Assembly: GCF_004346265.1 (NCBI RefSeq)
Contig: NZ_SMAP01000005.1
Span: 62,001 to 126,000 of the forward strand
DNA: 64,000 bases
Source of the DNA: Thermomonas haemolytica
Lineage (GTDB): Bacteria; Pseudomonadota; Gammaproteobacteria; Xanthomonadales; Xanthomonadaceae
Reading direction: 5' to 3'
Below the pieces are notes generated by a model. It searched no databases. It saw only the letters and a program-made list of their open reading frames with translations, and was not told the origin of the DNA. The first letter of the stretch is position 1. Every line of letters begins with the position of its first letter. This document shows, one piece after another, positions 8,663 to 17,343 of this stretch. The translations under genes were made by a program, and so were the position numbers.

Positions 8663-8825
8663 TCATTCCCGCGCAGGCAGGGATCGCAGCCAGCAGGTGA
8701 AGCTCCCAAGCGGCAGTGCTCGTCATCCCCGCGTAGGCGGGGATCGCTCTTCCCCTCGGTCATATCGCCATGTGATGTTCGAAATCTGTTTTTCGAAGAG
8801 CGATTCCCGCTTCCGCGGAAATGAC
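8663..8825. repeat. REP/REPIN-like palindromic repeat cluster (three copies)
   Basis: Three copies of a roughly 25-base unit resembling TCATnCCCGCGnAGGCGGGGA followed by TCGC lie at 8663-8687, 8723-8747 and 8800-8824. The first two are direct and the third is inverted. Copies two and three extend into a 30-base imperfect inverted repeat (8721-8751 against 8796-8825) around a 44-base spacer, so this DNA can fold into one long hairpin. Each unit also folds on itself (CCCCGC...GGCGGGG). This is the layout of REP doublets (REPINs) mobilised by RAYT transposases; no RAYT gene is in the window. It fills the gap between the GNAT and yqeY genes. Confidence 0.8.
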
Positions 8826-8836
8826 AGGCGAAAAGC

Positions 8837-9283
8837 TCAGCCCGCGAGCTTCTGCTTCACCAGCTTCGACACCAGCCCCATGTCGGCCTGTCCGGCCAGC
8901 GCGGGCTTGAGCACGCCCATCAGCTTGCCCATGTCGGCGGCGGACGCCGCGCCGGTGGCGGCGATGGCCTTGTCGATCTCGGCCAGGATGGCGGCCTCGC
9001 CCAGCTTGGCCGGCAGGTAGGCCTCGATCACGCCCATCTCGTAGCGCTCCTGCGCGGCGAGGTCCTCGCGCGCGGCGGCCTCGTACTGGGCGATCGAATC
9101 CTTGCGCTGCTTGACCATCTTCTCCAGCACCGCCAGCACCAGCGCGTCGGTCATCTCCACGCGCTCGTCGACTTCCTTCTGCTTTATGGCGGCGTTGATC
9201 AGGCGGATGACGGCCAGGCGGTCCTTCTGGCCGGCCTTCATCGCGGCCTTCATGTCGTCGGTGAGCTGTTGCTTGAGGCTCAT
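8837..9283 (-). CDS. YqeY/GatB-related domain protein
   Basis: 148 residues, the full length of stand-alone YqeY proteins. These share the helical C-terminal domain of GatB and GatE (tRNA amidotransferase). Family residues are visible in MSLKQQLTDDMKAAMKAG, RLINAAIKQKEVDER, and the C-terminal GKLMGVLKPALAGQADMG. The exact role is unknown; the gene is conserved between rpsU and dnaG in many proteobacteria. I reject a much longer upstream extension because MSLKQQL is the family's N-terminus. It is separated from rpsU by a hairpin (9346-9378) that may act as a terminator or attenuator. Confidence 0.95.
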   Translation of the reverse strand: MSLKQQLTDDMKAAMKAGQKDRLAVIRLINAAIKQKEVDERVEMTDALVLAVLEKMVKQRKDSIAQYEAAAREDLAAQERYEMGVIEAYLPAKLGEAAILAEIDKAIAATGAASAADMGKLMGVLKPALAGQADMGLVSKLVKQKLAG

Positions 9284-9345
9284 GGTGTGCTCCGGGCAGG
9301 GACGGTCAGCGGGTTCGGGCGATGGATCGGTGGGGTACAAACGCG

Positions 9346-9378
9346 AAAAGCCGGCCACGCTCGCGCGTGCCGGCTTTC
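9346..9378 (-). terminator. Hairpin between rpsU and yqeY (terminator/attenuator)
   Basis: AAAAGCCGGC and GCCGGCTTT flank an acgctcgcgcgt loop, giving a strong GC stem that ends in A/T pairs on both sides. On the minus strand the stem ends in CUUUU after the fold. It lies 18 bases after the rpsU stop, so it probably cuts most rpsU transcripts and lets a fraction read on into yqeY and dnaG. That is the known logic of this operon in E. coli. Confidence 0.7.
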
Positions 9379-9395
9379 GCAGCCAACCACCGCGC

Positions 9396-9611
9396 TCAGT
9401 ACAGGCGCTGGCGCTTGGTGACGTCGCGCGATGCGCGGCGCGCCTGACGCTTAACCGCGGCGGCGGCCTTGCGCTTGCGCTCCTGGGTCGGCTTCTCGTA
9501 GAACTCGCGCTTGCGGGTCTCGGCCAGCACGCCGGCCTTCTCGCAGGTGCGCTTGAAGCGGCGCAGGGCAAACTCGAACGGTTCGTTTTCGCGGACTTTG
9601 ACGCTGGGCAT
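9396..9611 (-). CDS. rpsU: 30S ribosomal protein S21
   Basis: 71 residues, matching bS21 along its length: [19 protein letters not shown] at the start, then a basic helix, and KRQRLY at the end. bS21 binds the 30S platform next to the anti-Shine-Dalgarno region and helps initiation. First gene of the macromolecular-synthesis operon. A promoter at 9663-9692 lies in the spacer shared with divergent tsaD. The strong hairpin downstream would keep S21 mRNA far above primase mRNA. Confidence 0.98.
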   Translation of the reverse strand: MPSVKVRENEPFEFALRRFKRTCEKAGVLAETRKREFYEKPTQERKRKAAAAVKRQARRASRDVTKRQRLY

Positions 9612-9662
9612 CGGGGAATCTCGTGACTGGAGAGTACGCCCGGTCAGGTGGGCGAGCCGCGC

Positions 9663-9692
9663 ATGATAGCAGCGTGCCGGGTTTGGGCGCAA
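9663..9692 (-). promoter_or_regulatory. Probable sigma-70 promoter of the rpsU operon
   Basis: On the minus strand, TTGCGC (9692-9687) and TATCAT (9668-9663) are separated by 18 bases. The -10 is 52 bases before the rpsU start codon. The -35 lies within ten bases of the divergent tsaD start, so the two genes share this spacer. Confidence 0.6.
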
Positions 9693-9701
9693 GATAAGCG
9701 G

Positions 9702-10727
9702 ATGAAGGTCCTGGGTATCGAATCCTCCTGCGACGAAACCGGGGTGGCGGTGTACGACACCGCCATCGGCGGCGCGGCCGGCCTGCGCGCGCAGGCGCTG
9801 TACAGCCAGATCGCCCTGCACGCCGACTACGGCGGTGTAGTGCCGGAGCTGGCCAGCCGCGACCACGTGCGCAAGCTGCTGCCGCTGATCCGCCAGACCC
9901 TGGCCGAGGCCGGCCTGACCACCGCCGACTTGGATGGCGTGGCCTACACCGCCGGCCCCGGGCTGGTGGGCGCGCTGCTGGTGGGCGCGGGGGTGGCGCG
10001 GTCGCTGGCCTGGGCGCTGGACGTTCCGGCCATCGGCGTGCATCACATGGAAGGGCATCTGCTGGCACCGTTGATCGAGGACGACGCCCCGCAGCCGCCG
10101 TTCGTGGCGCTGCTGGTCTCGGGCGGGCATACCCAGCTGGTGGCGGTGGACGCCATCGGCCGCTACCGCCTGCTGGGCGAGACGCTGGACGATGCGGCCG
10201 GCGAGGCGTTCGACAAGACCGCCAAACTGATGGGCCTGCCGTATCCGGGTGGCCCGCAGCTGGCCAAGCTGGCCGAGCAGGGCGTGCCCGGCCGGTTCAA
10301 GTTCTCGCGGCCGATGACCGACCGCCCCGGGCTGGATTTTTCCTTCAGCGGCCTGAAGACGCAGGTGCTGCTGGCCTGGCAGGGCAGCGACCAGTCCGAA
10401 CAGACCCGCGCCGACATCGCGCGTGGGTTCGAGGATGCGGTGGTGGACACGCTGGCGATCAAGTGTGAGCGGGCGCTGGATGCGACCGACTGCGACACCT
10501 TGATCGTGGCCGGTGGCGTCGGCGCCAATGCGCGCCTGCGCGCGCGGCTGGTGGAGATGTGCGCGGCGCGCGGCGGCCGCGCCTGCTTCCCGCGTCCGGC
10601 GCTGTGCACCGACAACGGCGCGATGATCGCCTTCGCCGGCGCCCTGCGCCTCGAGGCCGGCCAGCACGAGGATGCCGCGATCCGCGCGGTGCCACGCTGG
10701 GACATGGCGGCCTTGCCGGCGGTGTGA
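9702..10727 (+). CDS. tsaD: tRNA N6-adenosine threonylcarbamoyltransferase TsaD
   Basis: 341 residues, the family's usual length. With TsaB and TsaE it transfers the threonylcarbamoyl group to A37 of ANN-decoding tRNAs (t6A). The N-terminus is [19 protein letters not shown], which fixes the start; an upstream ATG in frame is ignored. HHMEGHL (about residues 113-119) holds the HxxxH metal ligands and SGGHTQL the nucleotide loop. DNGAMIA near the C-terminus carries the last metal-binding Asp. tsaD divergent from rpsU is the conserved gamma-proteobacterial arrangement. Confidence 0.98.
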   Translation: MKVLGIESSCDETGVAVYDTAIGGAAGLRAQALYSQIALHADYGGVVPELASRDHVRKLLPLIRQTLAEAGLTTADLDGVAYTAGPGLVGALLVGAGVARSLAWALDVPAIGVHHMEGHLLAPLIEDDAPQPPFVALLVSGGHTQLVAVDAIGRYRLLGETLDDAAGEAFDKTAKLMGLPYPGGPQLAKLAEQGVPGRFKFSRPMTDRPGLDFSFSGLKTQVLLAWQGSDQSEQTRADIARGFEDAVVDTLAIKCERALDATDCDTLIVAGGVGANARLRARLVEMCAARGGRACFPRPALCTDNGAMIAFAGALRLEAGQHEDAAIRAVPRWDMAALPAV

Positions 10728-10819
10728 GCCGCCGGGGAACCGGCGCGGGGTTGCTAAGCTGTGCATCCAATCCCCTCCGCGCCACGGTATCCCGTGGCCC
10801 GGACGATGCGAACCCGCCC

Positions 10820-11182
10820 ATGACCGATACCGTGTTCATCGAAGGCCTGCGCGTGGATGCCGTGATCGGCGTTCATCCGCACGAGCGCCACGCGCCGCAG
10901 CCGCTGCGGCTGGACATCCGCCTGCGCTTCGACAATCGCGCCGCCGCCGCCAGCGATGCGCTGGCGGATGCGCTGGATTACGAAGCGGTGGCGCGCCGCC
11001 TCTGCGACTATGCGGCCGGTACTGGTTTTGCCCTGGTCGAGACCCTGGCCGAGCGCTGCGCGGCCCTGGTGCTGGAGGAGTTCGCGGCCGACCGGGTCTG
11101 GCTGAAGCTGTCCAAGCCCGGCGCGCTGGCGAACGCGGCGGCGGTGGGCGTGGAGATCGAACGCGGGAGGGCGACCGCATGA
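10820..11182 (+). CDS. folB: Dihydroneopterin aldolase (FolB/FolX family)
   Basis: 120 residues, normal for the family. It cleaves (or epimerises) 7,8-dihydroneopterin in folate or tetrahydropterin synthesis. [23 protein letters not shown] carries the usual first strand and turn (longest identical run shown is shorter in each relative). [11 protein letters not shown] and VETLAERCA contain the active-site Tyr and Glu, and the C-terminal [10 protein letters not shown] carries the catalytic Lys. It heads a tightly packed operon: its stop overlaps the next start as ATGA. The neighbours (an SDR and a PTPS-like protein) raise the option that it serves a tetrahydropterin route as well as folate. Confidence 0.95.
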   Translation: MTDTVFIEGLRVDAVIGVHPHERHAPQPLRLDIRLRFDNRAAAASDALADALDYEAVARRLCDYAAGTGFALVETLAERCAALVLEEFAADRVWLKLSKPGALANAAAVGVEIERGRATA

Positions 11183-11883
11183 GCGTGGTACTGGTCACCG
11201 GGGCCTCGCGCGGGATCGGCCGCGCCATCGTCGCGCGCTTCGCCCGCGAGGGCGCCACCGTGGTCGCCTGCGCGCGCGGCCGCGAGGGGCTGCAGGCGCT
11301 GCGCGCCGAGCTGCCGCAGGTGGAGACGCTGGCCTGCGACATGCGCGATGACGCGGCGGTGGACGCGCTCGCGCGTGAGGTGCTGGCGCGCCACGGCGGC
11401 GTGGACCTGCTGGTCAACAACGCCGGCGCGTTCCGCCCGGGCGGCATTGCCGATGAGGATGATGGCGCCCTGCTGGAGATGCTGCAGGCCAACCTGTTCG
11501 GCGCCTACCGCCTGACCCGGCGGCTGCTGCCGCGGATGATCGAGCGCCGCAGCGGCATGGTCCTGAACGTGTGCAGCACGGCGTCGGTCGCGGCCTACCC
11601 GAACGGCGGCTCCTACAGCATCGCCAAGCACGCGCTGTACGGCTTCTCGCGCAACCTGCGCGAGGAGATGAAGCCGCACGGGGTGCGCGTGGTGGCGCTG
11701 CTGCCGGGCGCCACCCTGACCGCGTCGTGGGACGGCGTGCCGCTGCCGCCCGAGCGCATGATGCCACCCGAGGACGTGGCGGAGATGGCGTGGACGGCGT
11801 GGTCGCTGTCGCCGCGCACGGTGGTCGAGGACATCCTGATGCGCCCGCAGCGGGGCGACATCGGCGAGGCCGATTTCGCATGA
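11179..11883 (+). CDS. Short-chain dehydrogenase/reductase (NAD(P)-dependent)
   Basis: 234 residues, classical SDR. TGASRGIGRA near residue 7 is the TGxxxGxG cofactor loop and NNAG lies near residue 83. The catalytic Ser is in NVCSTAS and Tyr-xxx-Lys is seen as YSIAK. The glycine pattern is the classical one, not the TGxxxRxG of pteridine reductases such as FolM/PTR1, so pterin reduction is not proven by motif. It is coupled to folB (ATGA overlap), and the following gene also starts around its stop. The pterin neighbours make a role in sepiapterin- or dihydropterin-type reduction plausible (inference). Confidence 0.9.
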   Translation: MSVVLVTGASRGIGRAIVARFAREGATVVACARGREGLQALRAELPQVETLACDMRDDAAVDALAREVLARHGGVDLLVNNAGAFRPGGIADEDDGALLEMLQANLFGAYRLTRRLLPRMIERRSGMVLNVCSTASVAAYPNGGSYSIAKHALYGFSRNLREEMKPHGVRVVALLPGATLTASWDGVPLPPERMMPPEDVAEMAWTAWSLSPRTVVEDILMRPQRGDIGEADFA

Positions 11884-11903
11884 GCGCGCAGGGAGGCACC
11901 GCG

Positions 11904-12395
11904 ATGCAGGAGCGCGTCACCATCCGCCTGGCCAAGCAGAACATGAAGTTCTCGGCCGGCCACTTCACCATCTTCTCGGCCAGCGAGCGCGAGCGCCTGC
12001 ACGGCCACAACTTCACGGTCGAGGTGGACATCGAGGCGCGCATGCTCGGCAACGGCATGTGCTTCGACTACGGCCTGTACAAGGACCGCGTGGTCGCGCT
12101 GTGCCGCGAGCTCAACGAGTGGACGATCCTGCCCACGCGCTCGCCGTACCTGAGGATCGAGGAGGACGGCGACCACGTGTACGCGCATTTCGACGGCCAG
12201 CGCATCCCGTTCCTGCGCGGCGACGTGCTGCTGCTGCCGATCGAGAACGCGACCCTGGAGGAATTCGCCGGCTGGTTCCTGCAGCGCCTGTGCGAGGACC
12301 GCGAGGCGCTGCGCGCGCACGCCATCGATGCGATCGAGGTGCGGGTGCTGTCCGGCCCCGGCCAGAGCGCCGGGCGCCGGGTGAGGCTCGGCTGA
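11904..12395 (+). CDS. PTPS/QueD-family protein lacking the catalytic cysteine
   Basis: 163 residues. The family binds zinc through three His: here SAGHF (about residue 17) and LHGHNF (about residue 32). The QueD/PTPS-I nucleophilic Cys upstream of HGH (C-x3-HGH or longer) is missing. The sequence is SASERERLHGH, with Glu two residues before HGH (E-x2-HGH), the pattern I recall for PTPS-III enzymes. Annotation pipelines usually call this '6-carboxytetrahydropterin synthase'; queuosine function is doubtful. A start at 11880 (ATGA overlap) is possible, but the strong site agggagg seven bases before 11904 decides for the internal ATG. Confidence 0.85.
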   Translation: MQERVTIRLAKQNMKFSAGHFTIFSASERERLHGHNFTVEVDIEARMLGNGMCFDYGLYKDRVVALCRELNEWTILPTRSPYLRIEEDGDHVYAHFDGQRIPFLRGDVLLLPIENATLEEFAGWFLQRLCEDREALRAHAIDAIEVRVLSGPGQSAGRRVRLG

Positions 12396-13585
12396 TGGCG
12401 GCCCCGACCCTGCCCGCGCCCTCCGCCGATGCGCAGGCGCACAGCGCGCTCCTGCGCGAGGTGATCCAGGAGCAGATCATCGCCGCCGGCGGCCGCATCC
12501 CGTTCTGGAAGTTCATGGAGCTGGCGCTGTACGCGCCGGGGCTGGGCTACTACAGCGCGGGTGCGCGCAAGTTCGGCCCGGGCGGCGACTTCATCACTGC
12601 GCCCGAGCATTCGGCGCTGTTCTCGGCCTGCGTGGCCGACGCACTGGCCCCGGCGCTGCGCCAGGCCGGCAAGGGCGCGGTGTTCATGGAAGTGGGCGGC
12701 GGCAGCGGCGCATTCGCCGAGGCCTGCCTGGAGCAGTTGCAGGCCAGCGGTGCCCTACCGGCGCGCTACGCCATCCTCGAGCCCAGCGCCGACCTGCGCC
12801 AGCGCCAGCGCGAGCGCCTGCAGGCGCGGCTGCCGGCGGCGCTGTTCGCGCGGGTGGAATGGCTGGACGGCCCGATCCAGCAGCCGTGGGACGGGGTGCT
12901 GTTCGCCAACGAGGTGATCGACGCACTGCCGACGCCGCGCTTCGTCCTACGCGGTGGCGATGTGCTGGAGGAGTGCGTGGCGCTGGATGGCGAGGGCCGC
13001 TTCGTGCGCGCCGAGCAGGCGGCCGACCCACTGCTGGCGGCGGCGGTGGCGCGCCTGCAGGCGCGGCTGCCCACGCCGCTGCCGGACGGCTACCGCAGCG
13101 AGGCGCTGGCGCAGCTGCCGTACTGGCTGCAGGCGGTGGTCGGCGGATTGCGCAACGGCGCGCTGCTGTTCATCGACTACGGCTATGCGCGCAGCGAGTA
13201 CTACCTGCCCGAGCGCAGCGACGGCACCCTGCGTGCGTTCCGCCAGCACCACCTGGTGGAGGACGTATTCGCCTGGCCGGGGCTGCAGGACATCACCGCC
13301 TCGGTGGATTTCACCGCGCTGGCCGAGGCCGGCGTGGGAGCCGGCTTCGAGTTCTCCGGCTACTGCTCGCAGGCCAGTTTCCTGCTCGGCAACCGCCTGC
13401 AGGCGCACCTGGAGGAGGCCGAGGCGCGCACCGCCGACGAGGTGGCGCGGCACAACCTGCGCCAGCAGGCCAAGCGGCTGACGCTGCCCAGCGAGATGGG
13501 CGAGCGCTTCCAGGCGATCGGCTTCCAGCGCGGGGTGGAGCTGGACGCGGCGTTCCTGCTCGGCGACCTGAGCCACCGCCTGTGA
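12395..13585 (+). CDS. SAM-dependent methyltransferase, MidA/NDUFAF7 family (DUF185)
   Basis: 396 residues. GRIPFWKFMELALYAPGLGYY near the start (longest core YAPGLGYYSAG) and GPGGDFITAPEHS are hallmarks of the MidA family. EVGGGSGAFAEA is the SAM-binding loop, NEVIDALP the motif IV region, and FIDYGYARSEYY a family block. The eukaryotic relative NDUFAF7 dimethylates an Arg of a complex I subunit; bacterial substrates are not established. It is coupled to the preceding gene (TGATG) and to the next (GTGA). It is probably in the operon for expression reasons rather than as a pterin enzyme. Confidence 0.92.
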   Translation: MAAPTLPAPSADAQAHSALLREVIQEQIIAAGGRIPFWKFMELALYAPGLGYYSAGARKFGPGGDFITAPEHSALFSACVADALAPALRQAGKGAVFMEVGGGSGAFAEACLEQLQASGALPARYAILEPSADLRQRQRERLQARLPAALFARVEWLDGPIQQPWDGVLFANEVIDALPTPRFVLRGGDVLEECVALDGEGRFVRAEQAADPLLAAAVARLQARLPTPLPDGYRSEALAQLPYWLQAVVGGLRNGALLFIDYGYARSEYYLPERSDGTLRAFRQHHLVEDVFAWPGLQDITASVDFTALAEAGVGAGFEFSGYCSQASFLLGNRLQAHLEEAEARTADEVARHNLRQQAKRLTLPSEMGERFQAIGFQRGVELDAAFLLGDLSHRL

Positions 13586-14001
13586 ACCGCGCGCCCTACC
13601 GCGTTGGGCGCTCGCTGAAGCCGTTCCGGCGCCCGTGGCTGTGGGCCGGGCTGTGGATGCTGGCGATCGCACTGGTGGTGGTCGCCTCGCTGGTGCCGGG
13701 CCGCGACCTTCCGGACCTGAAGGTGAGCGACAAGACCGAGCACCTGACCGCCTATGCCCTGCTCGCGGCCGGCGCGGTGCAGGTGTTCGCGCGCCGGCGT
13801 TCGTGGGCGGTGGTGTGCGTGTTGCTGGTGCTGATGGGGATCGCCATCGAGTTCCTGCAGGGCGCGATGGGGCTGGGGCGGACCATGGACCGCTTGGATG
13901 CGCTGGCGAACACGTTGGGCGTGCTGGTGGGGCTGGCCACAGCGTTCACGCCGCTGCGCGATGCCCTGCTGTGGCTGGATTCACGCCTGTTCCGGCGCTG
14001 A
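13582..14001 (+). CDS. VanZ family membrane protein
   Basis: 139 residues from a GTG start that overlaps the upstream stop (GTGA). It has four hydrophobic helices. [13 protein letters not shown] and [25 protein letters not shown] (core signature [12 protein letters not shown]) are the VanZ-like family's conserved acidic/His blocks. Named after VanZ of enterococci (low-level teicoplanin resistance), most members have no known role; nothing here argues for resistance. It is the last gene of the folB operon. Its last 21 bases overlap the convergent cca gene. Confidence 0.85.
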   Translation: MNRAPYRVGRSLKPFRRPWLWAGLWMLAIALVVVASLVPGRDLPDLKVSDKTEHLTAYALLAAGAVQVFARRRSWAVVCVLLVLMGIAIEFLQGAMGLGRTMDRLDALANTLGVLVGLATAFTPLRDALLWLDSRLFRR

Positions 14002-15249
14002 GGCGGCGGCGATCGCCGCGATCCGCGCGCGCCGCAGCGCTTGCCCGAACGCCGGGCCGGTGACGCCCTGCGCGGCGATGGCTTCGCCGCGCACTGCCAG
14101 CGCCGCGGCATGCAGGCGGCGCAGCAGCGCGGCCTGCGGATAGTCGGTATCGGCGTGCCCGGCGCGGCCGCGCGCGTCGGCCTCGCAGACGGTGGCCAGG
14201 CGCTCGATCCGGGCCGGCTTGCGAAAGCCGTCGCAGCGCGCGATCAGGTCGTGCACCGTCGCCGGCTTGAGTTCGCGCAGGCGGTGCACGTTGAGGTGTT
14301 CGCGGCAGGCGAGCACCGCCAGTTCGCGGTGCTCGTTGGGGACTTTCAGGCGCTGGCACAGGGCATTGGTGGGCGCGACCCCGCGCTGCTCGTGCATCAG
14401 GTGGCGCGGCAGCACGTCGGCAGGCGTCAATGCCTTGCCGAGGTCGTGGCAGAGCGCGGCGAAGCCGACCAGGTCGTCGCCCGGCGCCAGGTGCGCGGCC
14501 ATGTCGCACACCAGCTCCTGGTGCAGGCCGGTATCTACCTCCGGGTGGTACTCCGCGCGCTGCGGCACCCCGTACAGCGCATCCACCTCGGGCAGCACCG
14601 CGCGCAGCGCATCGGCTGCGCGCAGTGTGCGCAGGAAGGCGGCGGGCGCGGCGCTGCGCAGGGCTTTCGCCAGTTCCTGCCAGACCCGTTCCGGCACCAG
14701 CGCCGCCAGCTCGCCGCTGGCCGCCATCTGCCGCATCAGCGCCAGGGTTTCCGGCGCGAGGCTGAAACCCAGCGGCGCCAGGCGCGCCATGAAGCGCGCC
14801 GCGCGCAGCACCCGCAGCGGGTCCTCGACGAAGGCCTCGCTCACGTGGCGTAGCACGCGCGCCTCGAGGTCGCGCACGCCGCCGAAGGGATCGACCAGGG
14901 TGCCGTCTTCGGCGCGGGCGATGGCGTTGATGGTGAAGTCGCGGCGACGCAGGTCGTCCTCCAGCGTCACCGATGGGTCGGCATGCACCACAAAGCCGGT
15001 GTAGCCGCGCCCGGATTTGCGCTCGGTGCGTGCCAGCGCGTATTCCTCGCCGCTGACGGGATGCAGGAACACCGGGAAGTCGCGGCCGACCTGGCGGAAG
15101 CCGGCGGCCAGCATGTCCGCCACCGTCGCCCCGACCACCACGAAGTCGCGGTCGCCGGGCGGCAGCCCCAGCAGGGCATCGCGCACGGCGCCTCCGACCA
15201 GGTAGGTGCGGACGTGGGCGGGCAGACGGGCGGGCGTTGCGGCGGTCAT
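13981..15249 (-). CDS. cca: Multifunctional CCA tRNA nucleotidyltransferase
   Basis: 422 residues, the length of the E. coli-type enzyme with an HD domain. It adds or repairs the 3' CCA of tRNAs. The nucleotidyltransferase motif is [13 protein letters not shown] then DRDFVVVG, with [10 protein letters not shown] after it. Arg-rich [15 protein letters not shown] belongs to the nucleotide-selecting neck. The HD phosphohydrolase domain is seen as CHDLGKAL near residue 265, used in repair of 2',3'-cyclic ends. The stop/start with the upstream transglycosylase overlaps by four bases (ATGA). Confidence 0.97.
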   Translation of the reverse strand: MTAATPARLPAHVRTYLVGGAVRDALLGLPPGDRDFVVVGATVADMLAAGFRQVGRDFPVFLHPVSGEEYALARTERKSGRGYTGFVVHADPSVTLEDDLRRRDFTINAIARAEDGTLVDPFGGVRDLEARVLRHVSEAFVEDPLRVLRAARFMARLAPLGFSLAPETLALMRQMAASGELAALVPERVWQELAKALRSAAPAAFLRTLRAADALRAVLPEVDALYGVPQRAEYHPEVDTGLHQELVCDMAAHLAPGDDLVGFAALCHDLGKALTPADVLPRHLMHEQRGVAPTNALCQRLKVPNEHRELAVLACREHLNVHRLRELKPATVHDLIARCDGFRKPARIERLATVCEADARGRAGHADTDYPQAALLRRLHAAALAVRGEAIAAQGVTGPAFGQALRRARIAAIAAASAPEQA

Positions 15250-17324
15250 GGGCGTTTGCGCGCGTCCTGCGCCGGGGGAGCAGGCGCGGCGGCGGGCGTG
15301 GTGGAAGCGGCGGCGGGGGCCGGGCAGGTAAAGCCCTTGCGCGGGCCGTTGCTGCGGCCCAGCAGGCGGTCGGACAGGCGCAGGGCGTCGCCGCTCAAGC
15401 GCCAGTCGTAGAGCGTGCTGAAGCTGAGCACGCGGGCGACGTAGTCGCGGGTCTCCTTGTAGCCGATGGTCTCGATCCAGAAATCCGGATCGAGCGTCGG
15501 CCGCTGCGCCAGCCAGCGTGCCAGCGGCGCCGGCCCGGCGTTGTAGCCGGCGATCGCACGGTACGGCTGGCCGCCGTAGCGGTCCAGCAGTTGGCGCAGG
15601 TAGGCGCTGCCGATGGCGATGTTGGTGTCGGGGTCGTAGAGGTCGTCGCCGCCCTTCCACCCCAGCCCCAGCGACTTTGCGATCGCCGCGCCGGTGGCGG
15701 GCAGCACCTGCATCAGGCCACGTGCGTCGGCCGACGAGCGCGCGCGCGGGTCGAACACGCTCTCGGCACGGATCTCGGCGGCGACCCAGGCCGGATCCAG
15801 GCCGTTGCGCGCGGCCTCGCGGCGGATGCGCTCGGCGTGGTGCAGCGGGAAGCGCAGCAGGTAGAGCTGCTGCTCGTCGGGGTAGCGCTTGCCGCCCACG
15901 TTCACCAGCCCGAACACGCCGCGGTCGAACCAGCCGTTGTCCTGCGCCAGTTCCACCGCCAGCTGGCGCTGGATGGGGTCCAGGCGCGCCACCGCGGCAT
16001 TCCATTCGCGCCCGGCCCAGCCGCGGCGGTCCAGCTGGAACAGCTGGATCGCGCGCACCAGGCCAGGATCGCGCGCCAGCGCCTGCTTTGCCGCCAGTGG
16101 CGCCTCCAGCGTGCGCGGGCACAGCGCATACGGCAGGTCCAGGCGGTCGGCGGCGAGAAAGCCGTGGAAGTCGGCCTTCTGCGCCGCCTGCGCGTACAGC
16201 GCGCGGGCGCCGGCGACATCGCCGGTGAGCTCACGCAGGCGCGCGGCGAAGTACAGCCAGCGGCTGTCGTTGCGCTGCGCTTCCGGCATGCGTGCGATGG
16301 CATCCAGCGCGGCCGGCCAGTCGGCGCGCGCCAGCGCCTCGCGCACCCGCCATTCGCGCAGGCTGTCGTCGTAGGCGGACTCCGGCACCGCCGCCAGCCG
16401 GCGCGCCGCGTCCGGCAGGTAGGACGCCACCGTCCACAGCGCGACCTGGTAGCGCACCCGCCCCAGCTCGGCCTCGCCGAAGCCCAGCGCCTGCGCCACG
16501 CCGGGCAGCAGGGCCTCGGCGCGGTCGGGGTTGGACTTGGCCAGCTTCGCCAGCGCCGCCGCCGCGACCAGCCGGCTGCGCGCGTTCTTCGGCCACGCCG
16601 ACACGTCGCCGCCGGGCGCATCGAGATAGGCCGCCCACGCCTGCGCCTGGGCGGCATCGGCGGGGTTGGCAAAGCCGCGCGCGATGCTGCGCATCACCGC
16701 GCCCTGGGCGGCATCCGCGGCCTTGTCGAAGCGTTCCCAGCGCAGCGCGTCGGGCAGCCCGCCCCGCGCCGCCAGCAGCGCGAACGGGGCATCGCACTGC
16801 GCCGGCAGCGAGGCGCCGCTGCTGCGCCACAGCGCCTGCGCCTCGGTGGTCCAGGCGGCATCCACCCGGTCCATCGCCATCAGCGCCTGCAGGCGCAGGC
16901 AGCGCAGCGCCGGGTCGTCGATCGCGCTGGACCAGGCTTCGAGAAAGGCCGGCCATTCGTTGCGCCGCGCCAGCGCCGGCAGCCACTCGGCGCGGAAGGC
17001 GGCGGCCACCGGCTCGCCTTTATGCGCGGCGAGGAAGGCCGCGCCGCGCGCTGGCGGAAGGCTGTCGAAGCGCGCCCGCAGCGCGGCGAATTCCAGCCAG
17101 CCGGCCAGCGGCTGGCCGCTGAAGCCGGCCAGCACCAGATCGTCCAAGCCGCCGCGGCGAGTGGCGTCCAGCGCCGCCTTCAGCGCCGGGTCGGGCGCGG
17201 GAATCTGTACCGGCGGGCGCTGCAGCAGCGGCGTGGCCGCCGCCTGTACCTGCGCGCGAGCAGGGCAGGCAAGGGCGCCCAGCAGCGGGATCGAAAGCAG
17301 CAGGAGGCAGGCGCGCTTGAGCAT
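15246..17324 (-). CDS. Soluble lytic murein transglycosylase (Slt-type)
   Basis: 692 residues with a signal peptide ([19 protein letters not shown]). It cleaves the MurNAc-GlcNAc bond of peptidoglycan in the periplasm, forming 1,6-anhydro ends. The long N-terminal part is a superhelical U/L-domain with TPR-like Ala-rich helices. The C-terminal lysozyme-like domain has the catalytic Glu in [13 protein letters not shown], then [10 protein letters not shown] and [12 protein letters not shown], then YNAGP. The length compares with Slt70 (about 645). I chose the ATG at 17324, where the signal peptide begins. It is translationally coupled to cca. Confidence 0.95.
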   Translation of the reverse strand: MLKRACLLLLSIPLLGALACPARAQVQAAATPLLQRPPVQIPAPDPALKAALDATRRGGLDDLVLAGFSGQPLAGWLEFAALRARFDSLPPARGAAFLAAHKGEPVAAAFRAEWLPALARRNEWPAFLEAWSSAIDDPALRCLRLQALMAMDRVDAAWTTEAQALWRSSGASLPAQCDAPFALLAARGGLPDALRWERFDKAADAAQGAVMRSIARGFANPADAAQAQAWAAYLDAPGGDVSAWPKNARSRLVAAAALAKLAKSNPDRAEALLPGVAQALGFGEAELGRVRYQVALWTVASYLPDAARRLAAVPESAYDDSLREWRVREALARADWPAALDAIARMPEAQRNDSRWLYFAARLRELTGDVAGARALYAQAAQKADFHGFLAADRLDLPYALCPRTLEAPLAAKQALARDPGLVRAIQLFQLDRRGWAGREWNAAVARLDPIQRQLAVELAQDNGWFDRGVFGLVNVGGKRYPDEQQLYLLRFPLHHAERIRREAARNGLDPAWVAAEIRAESVFDPRARSSADARGLMQVLPATGAAIAKSLGLGWKGGDDLYDPDTNIAIGSAYLRQLLDRYGGQPYRAIAGYNAGPAPLARWLAQRPTLDPDFWIETIGYKETRDYVARVLSFSTLYDWRLSGDALRLSDRLLGRSNGPRKGFTCPAPAAASTTPAAAPAPPAQDARKRP

Positions 17325-17343
17325 GGATCGACTATAGCCGAGC

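Noticed and set aside
11880-11903. Start of the PTPS-like gene at the ATGA overlapping the SDR stop
   Set aside because: The gggagg ribosome site lies inside this stretch and points to 11904; the added residues (MSAQGGTA) are not family-like.
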